This document shows, one piece after another, positions 8,745 to 17,967 of a stretch of DNA of 64,000 bases. Each line of letters opens with the position of its first letter. Within the stretch, counting starts at the first letter, position 1. The notes below the pieces were generated by a model that saw nothing but the letters and a program-made list of their open reading frames with translations, searched no databases and had not been told where the DNA came from. The stretch is from Mesorhizobium sp. (GTDB taxonomy: Bacteria; Pseudomonadota; Alphaproteobacteria; Rhizobiales; Rhizobiaceae), in the NCBI GenBank assembly GCA_004017275.1, contig SAKE01000013.1:62001-126000 (forward strand), written 5' to 3'. The position numbers and the translations under genes were made by a program.

Positions 8745-9110
8745 GTGAACAACGTTGCCTATGTCACGACGCCAGGGGGCGAGGAACTGGCCATCCTGCC
8801 ACGCAGCGAACTGGATGCATTGCGGGAATCGCTGGACCACGCGCAGGCGCTGGGCAGCTTTCGCGCAGGCCAGATTCCCGGACTTACTCCGGACGAGGCG
8901 CGGGCTCTTGTCGCTGCGGTTTCTCCGCTTGCCTTCTGGCGCCGGTATCGCAAGCTTACCCAGGCTGTGCTCTCCGCGTCCGTCGGCGTGACGCAGCACT
9001 ATCTTTCGGAAATCGAGAACGGAAAGCGCGGGGGTGACGTCGCGCTTTGGTTGCGGCTGGCCCGCGCGCTCGAAGTGCCGGTCGAGAGTCTGGTCGACGA
9101 AGGCGATTGA
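8745..9110 (+). CDS. XRE-family HTH antitoxin/regulator (HigA-like)
   Basis: The 121-residue protein has an N-terminal ~65-residue region (ELAILPRSELDALRESLDHA, then a helical linker) and a C-terminal cro/C1-type HTH, RKLTQAVLSASVGVTQHYLSEIENGKR. The LSEIENGKR sequence is a hallmark of XRE recognition helices. With the RelE-like gene immediately upstream, it is most likely the antitoxin and the autorepressor of the module, acting at the palindrome at 8453-8481. The start is GTG 8745, after a weak purine-rich stretch (GAAGGGATG). Confidence 0.83.
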   Translation: MNNVAYVTTPGGEELAILPRSELDALRESLDHAQALGSFRAGQIPGLTPDEARALVAAVSPLAFWRRYRKLTQAVLSASVGVTQHYLSEIENGKRGGDVALWLRLARALEVPVESLVDEGD

Positions 9111-9221
9111 TCGATAGAATGACGATAAGGCCGCTTTGCCCTGTGGAAACCGGGTATGGCCCGCATTAGGGGTCGTCGGATTTCGCGGGCATGATTATAT
9201 GATCGGGAAACGAGTTCCCCG

Positions 9222-11159
9222 ATGCGCTTTCCACCCGCCTTCCTCGACGAGATACGCGACCGCGTGCCGATTTCATCGGTTATCGGCCAGCGCGTCGCGT
9301 GGGATCGCAAGAAGACCAATGCGCCGCGCGGCGACTATTGGGCCTGTTGTCCATTCCATGGCGAGAAAAGCCCGTCCTTCCACTGTGAGGACAAGAAGGG
9401 CCGCTACCATTGTTTCGGCTGTTCGGTTTCGGGCGATCATTTCAAGTTCCTCACCGAACTCGACGGGATGAGCTTTCCCGAAGCTGTCGAGAAGATCGCC
9501 GACATGGCCGGCGTGCCGATGCCGGTCCGCGATGCGCAGGAGGAGCGGCGCGAAAAGGAACGCGCGAGCCTGACCGACGTCATGGAGATGGCGACCGCCT
9601 TCTTCCAGGAACGGCTGCAAGGGCCGGAAGGCGCCAAGGCCCGCGCCTATCTGCGCGACCGCGGGCTGACGCCGGCGACGCAGCAATCGTTCCGGCTCGG
9701 CTTTGCGCCAGACAGCCGCAATGCGCTCAAGGAGCATCTGGCCGCCAAGGGCGTCCCGAAAGCCGATATCGAAGCCTGCGGACTGGTGCGGCACGGCGAC
9801 GACATCCCGGTTTCCTATGACTGGTTCCGCGACCGCATCATGTTCCCGATCCCGGATTCGCGCGGCAAGATCATCGCCTTTGGCGGCCGTGCGCTGCAGC
9901 CGGATGCGCTGGCAAAATACATGAACTCGCCCGACACCGAGCTCTTCCACAAGGGCAATGTGCTCTACAATTTCGCCCGCGCCCGCAAGGCCCTGGCCAA
10001 GGGCGGCACGGTCATCGCCGTCGAAGGCTATATGGACGTGATCGCACTGGCGCAGGCCGGCTTCGAGAATGTCGTGGCGCCGCTCGGCACCGCGCTTACC
10101 GAAAACCAGCTCGAACTGTTGTGGCGCATGGCGCCGGAGCCGATGTTGTGTTTCGACGGCGACAAGGCCGGATTGAAGGCGGCGTGGCGGGCCGCCGACA
10201 TGGCGCTGCCGTCGGTGCAGGCCGGGCGCTCGGCGCGCTTCGCGCTGCTGCCGGAAGGCAAGGATCCCGACGACCTGGTCAAGGCCGAAGGACCGGATGC
10301 CTTCAGTCGCGTGCTGGCCGATGCTCGGCCGCTGGTCGATCTGTTGTGGATGCGTGAGACGGCGGGCGGCGTCTTCGATACGCCGGAGCGGCGGGCCGAG
10401 CTCGAAAAGACGCTGCGCGAGCTCACCAGCCGTATCCGCGACGAAAGCCTGCGCTACCATTATCAACAGGAGATGCGCGAGCGGGTGCTGAGCTTCTTCG
10501 GCTCGCAGCGCGGCACCAGGCAAGGCGGCCGCCAGGACTGGAAACCGGGGCAGGGTAAAACGCCCGCACCCGGCGGACAGTTCGCCAAGAGCGGTGGCGG
10601 CCGCATCGCGATCACTGAAAGCCTCGGCCAGTCGGCTTTGGTCAAACGCGGCGGGGAGGGGATGTCGGTGCGCGAGGCGACGATCATCGTCGCGCTGGTC
10701 AACCATCCGGCACTGATCGACGAGAATTTCGCCCATATCGAGTTTCTCGATCTCGCCAACTCCGATCTGAGGCGGCTGCATGCGGCGATCCTCGATGCGA
10801 TGGCGCATGACATGGCCAATGACCGTCAGGCCGTTATCGCGACGATCGAGCGCGCCGGCTGCGCCGAAATATGGGAGCGCGCCGTCGGCCTGATCCGGCG
10901 AATGCGGCAATGGCCGGCTCTGGAGACCGCTGCCCTTGAGGACGCCCGCGACGCTTTCAGCCAGGCGCTGCACTTGCAGCGCAGCGCGCGCACCTTACAT
11001 AAGGAGCTGAAACAGGCGGAAGCGGCGCTCGCCACCGATCCCACAGACGAAAACTACCGGCACCTGATCGAAATTCAGGCGCAATTTCAGGATGTACAGG
11101 CCACGGAAGCGCTGATCGAAGGGTTTGGCGTTTCCTCGGGCAGGGCTGGGCGAGCTTAG
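9222..11159 (+). CDS. dnaG: DNA primase DnaG
   Basis: This 645-residue primase makes RNA primers at the replication fork. The N-terminal CHC2 zinc-binding domain is intact (Cys43, His46, Cys64, Cys67 in CCPFHGEKS and YHCFGC). The RNA polymerase domain follows, with the Toprim segment from about residue 262 (VIAVEGYMDVIAL, acidic LCFDGDKAGLKAA). The C-terminal part (~residues 470-645) is the helicase-binding region and is divergent, as is usual. rpoD lies downstream in the same orientation, the conserved alphaproteobacterial order. A toxin-antitoxin pair lies immediately upstream of dnaG. Confidence 0.97.
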   Translation: MRFPPAFLDEIRDRVPISSVIGQRVAWDRKKTNAPRGDYWACCPFHGEKSPSFHCEDKKGRYHCFGCSVSGDHFKFLTELDGMSFPEAVEKIADMAGVPMPVRDAQEERREKERASLTDVMEMATAFFQERLQGPEGAKARAYLRDRGLTPATQQSFRLGFAPDSRNALKEHLAAKGVPKADIEACGLVRHGDDIPVSYDWFRDRIMFPIPDSRGKIIAFGGRALQPDALAKYMNSPDTELFHKGNVLYNFARARKALAKGGTVIAVEGYMDVIALAQAGFENVVAPLGTALTENQLELLWRMAPEPMLCFDGDKAGLKAAWRAADMALPSVQAGRSARFALLPEGKDPDDLVKAEGPDAFSRVLADARPLVDLLWMRETAGGVFDTPERRAELEKTLRELTSRIRDESLRYHYQQEMRERVLSFFGSQRGTRQGGRQDWKPGQGKTPAPGGQFAKSGGGRIAITESLGQSALVKRGGEGMSVREATIIVALVNHPALIDENFAHIEFLDLANSDLRRLHAAILDAMAHDMANDRQAVIATIERAGCAEIWERAVGLIRRMRQWPALETAALEDARDAFSQALHLQRSARTLHKELKQAEAALATDPTDENYRHLIEIQAQFQDVQATEALIEGFGVSSGRAGRA

Positions 11160-11229
11160 TTTGAAGCGAATGAGACGCGAAGGCGTTGTTGCGCGTCCAA
11201 ATGGCGCGTAACGGGCTAAGTCGGGTAAT

Positions 11230-11254
11230 TGATTCGCTTTTTTCATGCGAATCA
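11230..11254. promoter_or_regulatory. Inverted repeat with two GANTC sites upstream of rpoD
   Basis: TGATTCGC (11230-11237) and GCGAATCA (11247-11254) are perfect reverse complements, separated by TTTTTTCAT. Each arm contains a GANTC sequence, the target of the CcrM methyltransferase in alphaproteobacteria. It could be a regulator site or a hairpin at the end of the dnaG transcript. Confidence 0.4.
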
Positions 11255-11395
11255 TGCGAGAGGCGCTTGACCTTCTGGCAGAATGGCGGAATCAGGACGA
11301 TTCGAAACGTTAACCCGAGCCCGCGTCGACGGGAAATAAGCGATGTGAGGGTACTGGTCACTGGACAGGCAGACTGCCTGCCACAGATATCAGGG

Positions 11396-11410
11396 TTAAT
11401 CTGGACTTAA
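11396..11410. promoter_or_regulatory. Candidate CtrA-binding site (TTAA-N7-TTAA)
   Basis: TTAA at 11396-11399 and TTAA at 11407-11410 have exactly seven bases between them, matching the full CtrA consensus. The site is 171 bp upstream of the rpoD start and abuts a palindromic repeat. Binding is not demonstrated. Confidence 0.4.
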
Positions 11411-11456
11411 TGCATGTCGCCCAAAAGTGAAACCGGCTTTGGGGCAACGACGTGCA
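11411..11456. repeat. Palindromic intergenic repeat, family A, copy 1
   Basis: TGCATGTCG...CGACGTGCA outer arms and CCCAAAAG...CTTTGGGG inner arms flank a small loop. It is in reverse orientation relative to the copies at 14144, 20393, 26914 and 48992. Confidence 0.8.
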
Positions 11457-11580
11457 CCAACAAATGAGTTGATGCAGTTACTGGCCCGGTGAAGCGCGTT
11501 CATAAGCGAGCGCATCCGATTTGACTGGTCCGACAGCTTACGCGGCTTTGATGTTCGGCCGCTAGGAGAAGAAAAAGACT

Positions 11581-13602
<2,022 letters not shown>

Positions 13603-13627
13603 GACTTACCGATTGCAATGAGTTCAA

Positions 13628-13649
13628 GGGCGCCGATGGCGCCCTTTTT
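13628..13649 (+). terminator. rpoD intrinsic terminator
   Basis: GGGCGCC (13628-13634), loop GAT, GGCGCCC (13638-13644), then TTTTT. A textbook rho-independent terminator 26 bp after the rpoD stop. Confidence 0.9.
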
Positions 13650-13784
13650 CGTTCGTGGCACTCGCTCTTGCGGCTCATGCCCTTCGGGAGGATAATTTCG
13701 TATCGGATGCATTTTCTGGGCAACAACCCGGATGCCCGCCCCGGCGAAGCCGCCGTGCTCCGTGGCCCCGGAGGGAGGTGTGCC

Positions 13785-14078
13785 ATGACAAGCTACATCG
13801 TGCTGATGAACTGGACGGAGCAGGGCGCCAGAAACGTGCGCGAATCACCGAAGCGGCTCGACGCCGCCAGGAAGCAGCTCGGAGACATGGGCGGATCGTT
13901 CAAGGCGTTTTACCTGACCATGGGCGAGTACGACATGGTGGCGGTGGTCGAGGCGCCAGACGACGCGGTGCTGGCGCGTTTCTCGCTGATGCTGGCGGCG
14001 GCCGGCAATGTCAGGACGCGGACGCTGAAGGCCTTCCCCGAATTCGCCTACCGCGAGATCATCACCTCGCTCGGATAG
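13785..14078 (+). CDS. GYD-domain protein
   Basis: A 97-residue protein of the GYD family (named for a conserved Gly-Tyr-Asp; here GEYDMVAVVEAPDD). Family members are small ferredoxin-like alpha/beta folds of unknown function, often near metabolic or stress genes. The start at 13785 is set by a strong GGAGGGAGGTG ribosome site; an in-frame ORF extends 39 codons further upstream but that part is not protein-like. No operon partner is apparent. Confidence 0.85.
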   Translation: MTSYIVLMNWTEQGARNVRESPKRLDAARKQLGDMGGSFKAFYLTMGEYDMVAVVEAPDDAVLARFSLMLAAAGNVRTRTLKAFPEFAYREIITSLG

Positions 14079-14090
14079 AGCGCGGAGGAA

Positions 14091-14190
14091 AAGCGCGTCG
14101 GGTTGAAAACGGATTCAGTCGACGCGCTTCAGGTCTTTGTTTTGTGCGTGTCGTTCCCAAAACCGCTGCGCACCTTTGGATGATGTGCGC
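14091..14190. repeat. Palindromic intergenic repeat, family A, copy 2, with an extra hairpin arm
   Basis: AAGCGCGTCG (14091-14100) pairs with CGACGCGCTT (14120-14129) as a strong hairpin just after the GYD gene. It is followed, after a T-rich linker, by a diverged family-A unit at 14144-14190 (GTGCGTGTCG, CCCAAAACCGCTGCGCAC). The hairpin may serve as terminator for the GYD gene. Confidence 0.7.
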
Positions 14191-14196
14191 TAGGAT

Positions 14197-15267
14197 ATGG
14201 CGATGTCCGAACCGCATTCCCATTCACATCTGTGGCCCGGCGTGCCGCTCGCGCTTGGCTCGGCCGCCTTGTTCGGGGCGACGCCGCCGCTCTCCAAGCT
14301 GCTGCTTGATGGCGTCAATCCCTTCATGCTGGCCGGGCTGCTTTATCTCGGTGCCGGTCTCGGCCTCGCTCTGTATCGTCTGCTTCGGGGCAGGCAGGCC
14401 TCGGCGGGGGAAGCGCAACTGACCGCTGGAGACATTCCCTGGCTGGCGCTGGCAATCGGCATGGGCGGCATCATCGCGCCGGTGCTGCTGATGTTCGGCT
14501 TGAGCCTCAACACGGCGTCCAGTTCGGCGCTGCTGCTCAATCTGGAAGGGCTGGCGACGATGGCGATCGCCTGGCTCGTCTATCGCGAGAATGTCGACCG
14601 GCGCCTGCTTTTTGGCGCCTTTGCCATTCTGGCGGGCGCCGTTCTGTTGTCCTGGCAAGGTGAGGGCATCGCCTTCAACCGTGGCGCCCTGCTGGTGGCG
14701 GGGGCTTGTGTGGCCTGGGGGATCGACAACAATTTCACGCGCAGGATCTCGGCCACCGACCCGGTGGTGATCGCCATGCTCAAAGGACTGGTGGCGGGTG
14801 TCGTCAATGTCGGGCTGGCGCTTGCCGGCGGGGCTTCGCTCCCCTCAGCGTCAATCGTCATGGCAACCGCGGCCGTCGGCTTCTTTGGCATCGGGGTCAG
14901 CCTGGTGATGTTCATCGTGGCGCTACGTCATCTCGGCACCGCACGCACAGGGGCCTACTACTCGCTCGCCCCCTTTATCGGCGCGCTGCTGGCAATCGCC
15001 ATCCTGGGTGACGCCATTACGCTCAAGCTGGTGGTCGCCGGGCTGCTGATGGGCGCCGGTCTCTGGCTGCATCTGTCGGAACGCCATGAGCACGAGCACG
15101 ACCACGAGGAACTGGAGCACGAGCACAGCCATGTGCATGACGAGCACCACCAGCACCATCATGATAGGCCGGTGAGCGAGCCACATTCGCACTGGCACCG
15201 GCATGCGCCGATGCGCCACCGGCACCCGCATTATCCCGACCTGCACCACAGGCATGGCCACGGATAA
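14197..15267 (+). CDS. DMT/EamA-family exporter with histidine-rich C-terminal tail
   Basis: The 356-residue protein has ten hydrophobic helices forming two EamA repeats (first starting PLALGSAALFGATPPLSKLLL, second at about residue 160), typical of drug/metabolite transporters. After helix 10, from about residue 292, comes a ~65-residue hydrophilic tail with 24 histidines (HEHEHDHEELEHEHSHVH and similar), plus a HSHSH motif at the extreme N-terminus. Such His-rich cytoplasmic ends are common in Zn/Co/Ni exporters, so metal transport or metal sensing is a reasonable inference but not proven for EamA proteins. The stop codon directly abuts the start of the next gene, indicating an operon. Confidence 0.85.
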   Translation: MAMSEPHSHSHLWPGVPLALGSAALFGATPPLSKLLLDGVNPFMLAGLLYLGAGLGLALYRLLRGRQASAGEAQLTAGDIPWLALAIGMGGIIAPVLLMFGLSLNTASSSALLLNLEGLATMAIAWLVYRENVDRRLLFGAFAILAGAVLLSWQGEGIAFNRGALLVAGACVAWGIDNNFTRRISATDPVVIAMLKGLVAGVVNVGLALAGGASLPSASIVMATAAVGFFGIGVSLVMFIVALRHLGTARTGAYYSLAPFIGALLAIAILGDAITLKLVVAGLLMGAGLWLHLSERHEHEHDHEELEHEHSHVHDEHHQHHHDRPVSEPHSHWHRHAPMRHRHPHYPDLHHRHGHG

Positions 15268-15636
15268 ATGCTGACCGTCTGGTACAATACGCGCTGCCCG
15301 GTCTGCGATGCCGGCATCAGCAGGCAGAAGCGGCAGCTGATCGAAGCGGTCAAGGCCGGGCAGATCGAATTTCGCGACATCAATTTTGAACCGGCAGCGC
15401 TTGCCGGGCATGGCGCGTCGCTTGAGGATATCCGCCGCCGGCTGCACGCCACCGATGCCGAGGGCCGACTGCTGGTCGGCGCCGATGTCGCCATCGCGGT
15501 ATGGAAGGTTACGCCGGGCGAGGGCTGGCTGGCGACTTTGTTTGGCAATCCGGTTGCCTTGCCGCTGACACGCTTTGCCTACAACCGCTTCGCCGATCTT
15601 CTCTATACCTGGAACCGACGCAAGGGGCGCTGGTAG
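15268..15636 (+). CDS. DCC-family thiol-disulfide oxidoreductase-like protein (DUF393)
   Basis: A 122-residue protein with the family pattern near the N-terminus: an aromatic/hydrophobic strand followed by CPVC (WYNTRCPVCDAGI). Family members are predicted thioredoxin-fold proteins with a CxxC redox or metal-binding site; most are uncharacterised. The ATG begins on the base right after the upstream transporter's stop codon, so the two are very probably co-translated. The CxxC motif and the transporter's His tail together suggest a shared metal or thiol theme, which is inference. Confidence 0.82.
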   Translation: MLTVWYNTRCPVCDAGISRQKRQLIEAVKAGQIEFRDINFEPAALAGHGASLEDIRRRLHATDAEGRLLVGADVAIAVWKVTPGEGWLATLFGNPVALPLTRFAYNRFADLLYTWNRRKGRW

Positions 15637-15692
15637 CCCGTCGCCGCCGCCGCTCGAAATGGCCGGTCCGAGTGGCTGGTGCTTCGCTCAGA

Positions 15693-15708
15693 TACATCGT
15701 AAGATATA
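15693..15708. promoter_or_regulatory. PadR operator, site 1
   Basis: TACATCGTAAGATATA is a near-perfect inverted repeat (TACATC/GATATA around GTAA) and has one mismatch to site 2. A TTGACT hexamer at 15711-15716 immediately follows. Confidence 0.6.
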
Positions 15709-15742
15709 TCTTGACTCCATCGATTGACGCGCTTAATTAAGA

Positions 15743-15758
15743 TATATCGTAAGATATA
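15743..15758. promoter_or_regulatory. PadR operator, site 2
   Basis: TATATCGTAAGATATA is a perfect 6-bp inverted repeat around GTAA, 16 bp before the PadR start codon. Its centre is exactly 50 bp from the centre of site 1, close to five helical turns. Autoregulation by the adjacent PadR is the obvious inference. Confidence 0.65.
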
Positions 15759-15774
15759 ACTCAAGGAGCAATCA

Positions 15775-16473
15775 ATGCACAAACATTTTGGGCACAATCA
15801 TTTCGGCGAGCGCATGTTCATGCACATGGCCGGCAAATTCGGTGGCAAATTTGGCAGAGGGGGCGGCGGGTTCGGCCCGTTCGGGCACGGTGGTCGTGGC
15901 GGTGGACGCGGCGGTCCGGGCGACATGTTTCGCGCCGGGCGTATGCTGGCCGACGGCGACCTCAAGCTGATCACGCTGTCGCTGTTGGCCGAGGCGCCGC
16001 GCCACGGCTACGACATCATCAAGGCGCTGGAAGAGCGCACCAGCGGCATCTACAGCCCGAGCCCGGGCGTGGTCTACCCGACCCTGACCTTCCTGGAAGA
16101 GGCCGGCTATGCCGCCTCCGCCGCCGACGGCAACAAGAAGGTGTTTTCGATCACCGAGGCAGGCCAAGCGCATCTCGCCGACAACCGCGAGATGATCGAT
16201 GGTGTGCTCGAACATCTCGAGCGCTTCGGCCGCAAGATGGCCAAGGCGCGCGACTGGTTCGGCTGGAACGACGAGAGCGAAGAGGGCGGACGCCGCGGCG
16301 GCCGAGGCGGACGCGGGGATCGTTCGGAAGCGCGCGACGAATTCCGCGCTGTCCGCCACCGGCTGCGCGCGGCTCTGGGCGACTTCGTCGATGCCCCGGC
16401 CGACAAGCAGTCCGAGGCGATCGCCATTCTCGAGGCCGCCGCCGAGGCTCTGGAAGCGCTGTCGCACAGGTAA
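15775..16473 (+). CDS. PadR-family regulator with His/Met/Gly-rich N-terminal extension
   Basis: This 232-residue protein has an atypical N-terminal extension of ~55 residues rich in His, Phe, Met and Gly (MHKHFGHNHFGERMFMHMAG, then GGGGFGPFGHGG). The PadR winged helix follows (DLKLITLSLLAEAPRHGYDI, then SPGVVYPTLTFLEEAGY), and a C-terminal helical dimerisation region is interrupted by an Arg/Gly-rich loop (GGRRGGRGGRGDR). E. coli YqjI has a comparable His-rich N-terminus and responds to nickel/iron; the resemblance makes metal sensing plausible here but is not proof. AAGGAG precedes ATG 15775. Tandem palindromes in its promoter indicate autoregulation. Confidence 0.88.
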   Translation: MHKHFGHNHFGERMFMHMAGKFGGKFGRGGGGFGPFGHGGRGGGRGGPGDMFRAGRMLADGDLKLITLSLLAEAPRHGYDIIKALEERTSGIYSPSPGVVYPTLTFLEEAGYAASAADGNKKVFSITEAGQAHLADNREMIDGVLEHLERFGRKMAKARDWFGWNDESEEGGRRGGRGGRGDRSEARDEFRAVRHRLRAALGDFVDAPADKQSEAIAILEAAAEALEALSHR

Positions 16474-16589
16474 CGTCTCCTGGCACAGCCAGACGTAGCC
16501 CTTGCCGGCTGGGCCAAGGACCGATAGTGAAATTCATCCCGCGCCACGCTACATGGTGGTGCGGGATGAATGCTGTTGGAGGAAGCCCG

Positions 16590-16883
16590 ATGTCTTTTCT
16601 GAAGCGTCTTTTCGGCGGTGGCGGAGCCGAGACGGGTGAGCCGAAGAGCACGGCCCCAGCCAAGCAGGTCGAGCACAAGGGTTTCCTGATCAGCGCCACG
16701 CCTTACAAGGCGGATGGCCAGTACCAGACCTGCGGGGTCGTTTCCAAGGAGATCGACGGCGTGGTGAAGGAACACAAATTCATCCGCGCCGACCGCTTCG
16801 CGGGGCTCGACGACGCCGTCGACATCTCGATCAAGAAGGGCATCCAATTGGTGGATGAGCAGGGCGAACGGATTTTCGGGTAG
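16590..16883 (+). CDS. HlyU-family protein
   Basis: A 97-residue protein of the HlyU family: a short Gly-rich N-terminus (MSFLKRLFGGGG) and then a compact domain (HKGFLISATPYKADGQYQTCG, ending FAGLDDAVDISIKKGIQLVDEQG). HlyU was named for a haemolysin activator in Vibrio, but the short alphaproteobacterial members have no established function. The ATG at 16590 follows GGAGGAAG. An in-frame upstream ATG at 16527 lacks a ribosome site and adds non-conserved residues. Confidence 0.8.
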   Translation: MSFLKRLFGGGGAETGEPKSTAPAKQVEHKGFLISATPYKADGQYQTCGVVSKEIDGVVKEHKFIRADRFAGLDDAVDISIKKGIQLVDEQGERIFG

Positions 16884-16973
16884 GGCCGAACGGGCTTTGC
16901 GCCAGCAGGCGGTCATCGCCCGATGAATTGCTGCCTAGGCACGCGGGCTTGCGCCACGATAGGCCTCTCCGGA

Positions 16974-17183
16974 TCAAATCGTCCTGGTGGGATCGATGGT
17001 TATCAGGCGCGCTCTGGCCTCGATCAGGCGCCTCTGCGCGATCCTTATCCGGTCGCACAATGCGAGGTTAAGCGCGATGCCACCTTCCTCGTCCAGCAAC
17101 TCATTGGCACATTTCAGAGAGTGCTCAGCTCTTCTTATGCGCAGTCTGGCGTTGGCCGCTTCGATGCTGTGAATTTCAATCAT
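16974..17183 (-). CDS. Small predicted helical protein, function unknown
   Basis: A 69-codon ORF starting MIEIHSIEAANARLRIRRAE with no family I recognise. It is rich in Ala, Arg, Leu and Glu with a heptad-like pattern (AEHSLKCANELL, RIAQRRLIEARARLI), consistent with two amphipathic helices. AAAGGAC lies about 10 nt before the ATG. It is the only plausible coding use of the stretch between the HlyU-like and LolA-like genes. Coding status is uncertain. Confidence 0.45.
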   Translation of the reverse strand: MIEIHSIEAANARLRIRRAEHSLKCANELLDEEGGIALNLALCDRIRIAQRRLIEARARLITIDPTRTI

Positions 17184-17276
17184 TGTGCCGCGTCCTTTGC
17201 GGTTCCGGTCCCTTCATTGATTAAACCGCCGGTGATCGCATTGGTTCCAGCGCAGTGAATATGGCTGCGACTGCCG

Positions 17277-17912
17277 CTATTTCGTTGTGGTGTTGAATTC
17301 ACGGTTTGCCGCATAATCGATAACGAAGGTGCCCTCGGGGGCGCGAACGCCCTGCTTTACATTTGATATGGTTACCGTTGTAGTAAGTCCCTTTTCGTCG
17401 GTAAGGCTCCATCTGCGCAAATCCAGTGATTTTCTGTCAAACACCATGGAGATGTTCGAATTGCCAAAGGCCGATCTGTCGGCCATCTTGATAGTGATTT
17501 GAGCGCCATCGTCTTTGATGCTTTTGAGGCGATTGCCAGTAAAGTCGACCTTGTTGTCGAGCAGCAGCTTGAGCGGCGTCTTCGAAAGAGCATAGAGCCG
17601 CGATGTCTTCAGCTTCCTGTTATAAACCACCAAGGATTTGCCATCCGCAATGACGCTGATCCCGGATTGGCCGGCATAGTTGAACCGAATTTTACCCGGG
17701 CGTTGGAGAAAAAACCTGCCACGGGTCTTTTCCGCTTTTGGACCCGACTGGACGAAGTCCCCGGACATGGACTTTACCGATGAGAAGTGATCGGCAATCG
17801 TCTTCGCCTCAACGGGCGCGGCCGAAATCGCGGTCGTGGATGCGCCATTCATCGCGGCAGCGCTGACAACGGCAAACCAGAAACCCAGCAACTTTTTGAT
17901 CCGATAGGCCAT
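17277..17912 (-). CDS. LolA-like outer-membrane lipoprotein carrier protein
   Basis: A 211-residue periplasmic protein with a signal peptide (MAYRIKKLLGFWFAVVSAAA). The mature part matches the LolA fold: MSGDFVQSGP, then GRFFLQRPGKIRFNY, VIADGKSLVVYNRKLK and a hydrophobic segment LSKTPLKLLL, in the order seen in LolA. LolA ferries lipoproteins from the inner to the outer membrane. The start at 17912 is set by GGGGGAGGAT. Rhizobia usually have a LolA next to ftsK; this copy instead sits beside a small lipoprotein gene, so it could be a second paralogue. Confidence 0.85.
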   Translation of the reverse strand: MAYRIKKLLGFWFAVVSAAAMNGASTTAISAAPVEAKTIADHFSSVKSMSGDFVQSGPKAEKTRGRFFLQRPGKIRFNYAGQSGISVIADGKSLVVYNRKLKTSRLYALSKTPLKLLLDNKVDFTGNRLKSIKDDGAQITIKMADRSAFGNSNISMVFDRKSLDLRRWSLTDEKGLTTTVTISNVKQGVRAPEGTFVIDYAANREFNTTTK

Positions 17913-17967
17913 TCGACTATCCTCCCCCGAGCAGACGCGTGATCGGAAGTGATCACGCGCCTTGAGG

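Larger units (their letters stand above)
11160..11580. promoter_or_regulatory. dnaG-rpoD intergenic region (421 bp)
   Basis: No gene is visible here. The region holds an 8-bp inverted repeat (11230-11254), a TTAA-N7-TTAA site (11396-11410), one copy of the 47-bp palindromic repeat (11411-11456) and an AGGAGAAG ribosome site before rpoD. A CTTGAC hexamer at 11268-11273 could be a -35 element but has no convincing -10 partner. The length and content suggest rpoD has its own promoter rather than depending only on read-through from dnaG. Confidence 0.5.
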
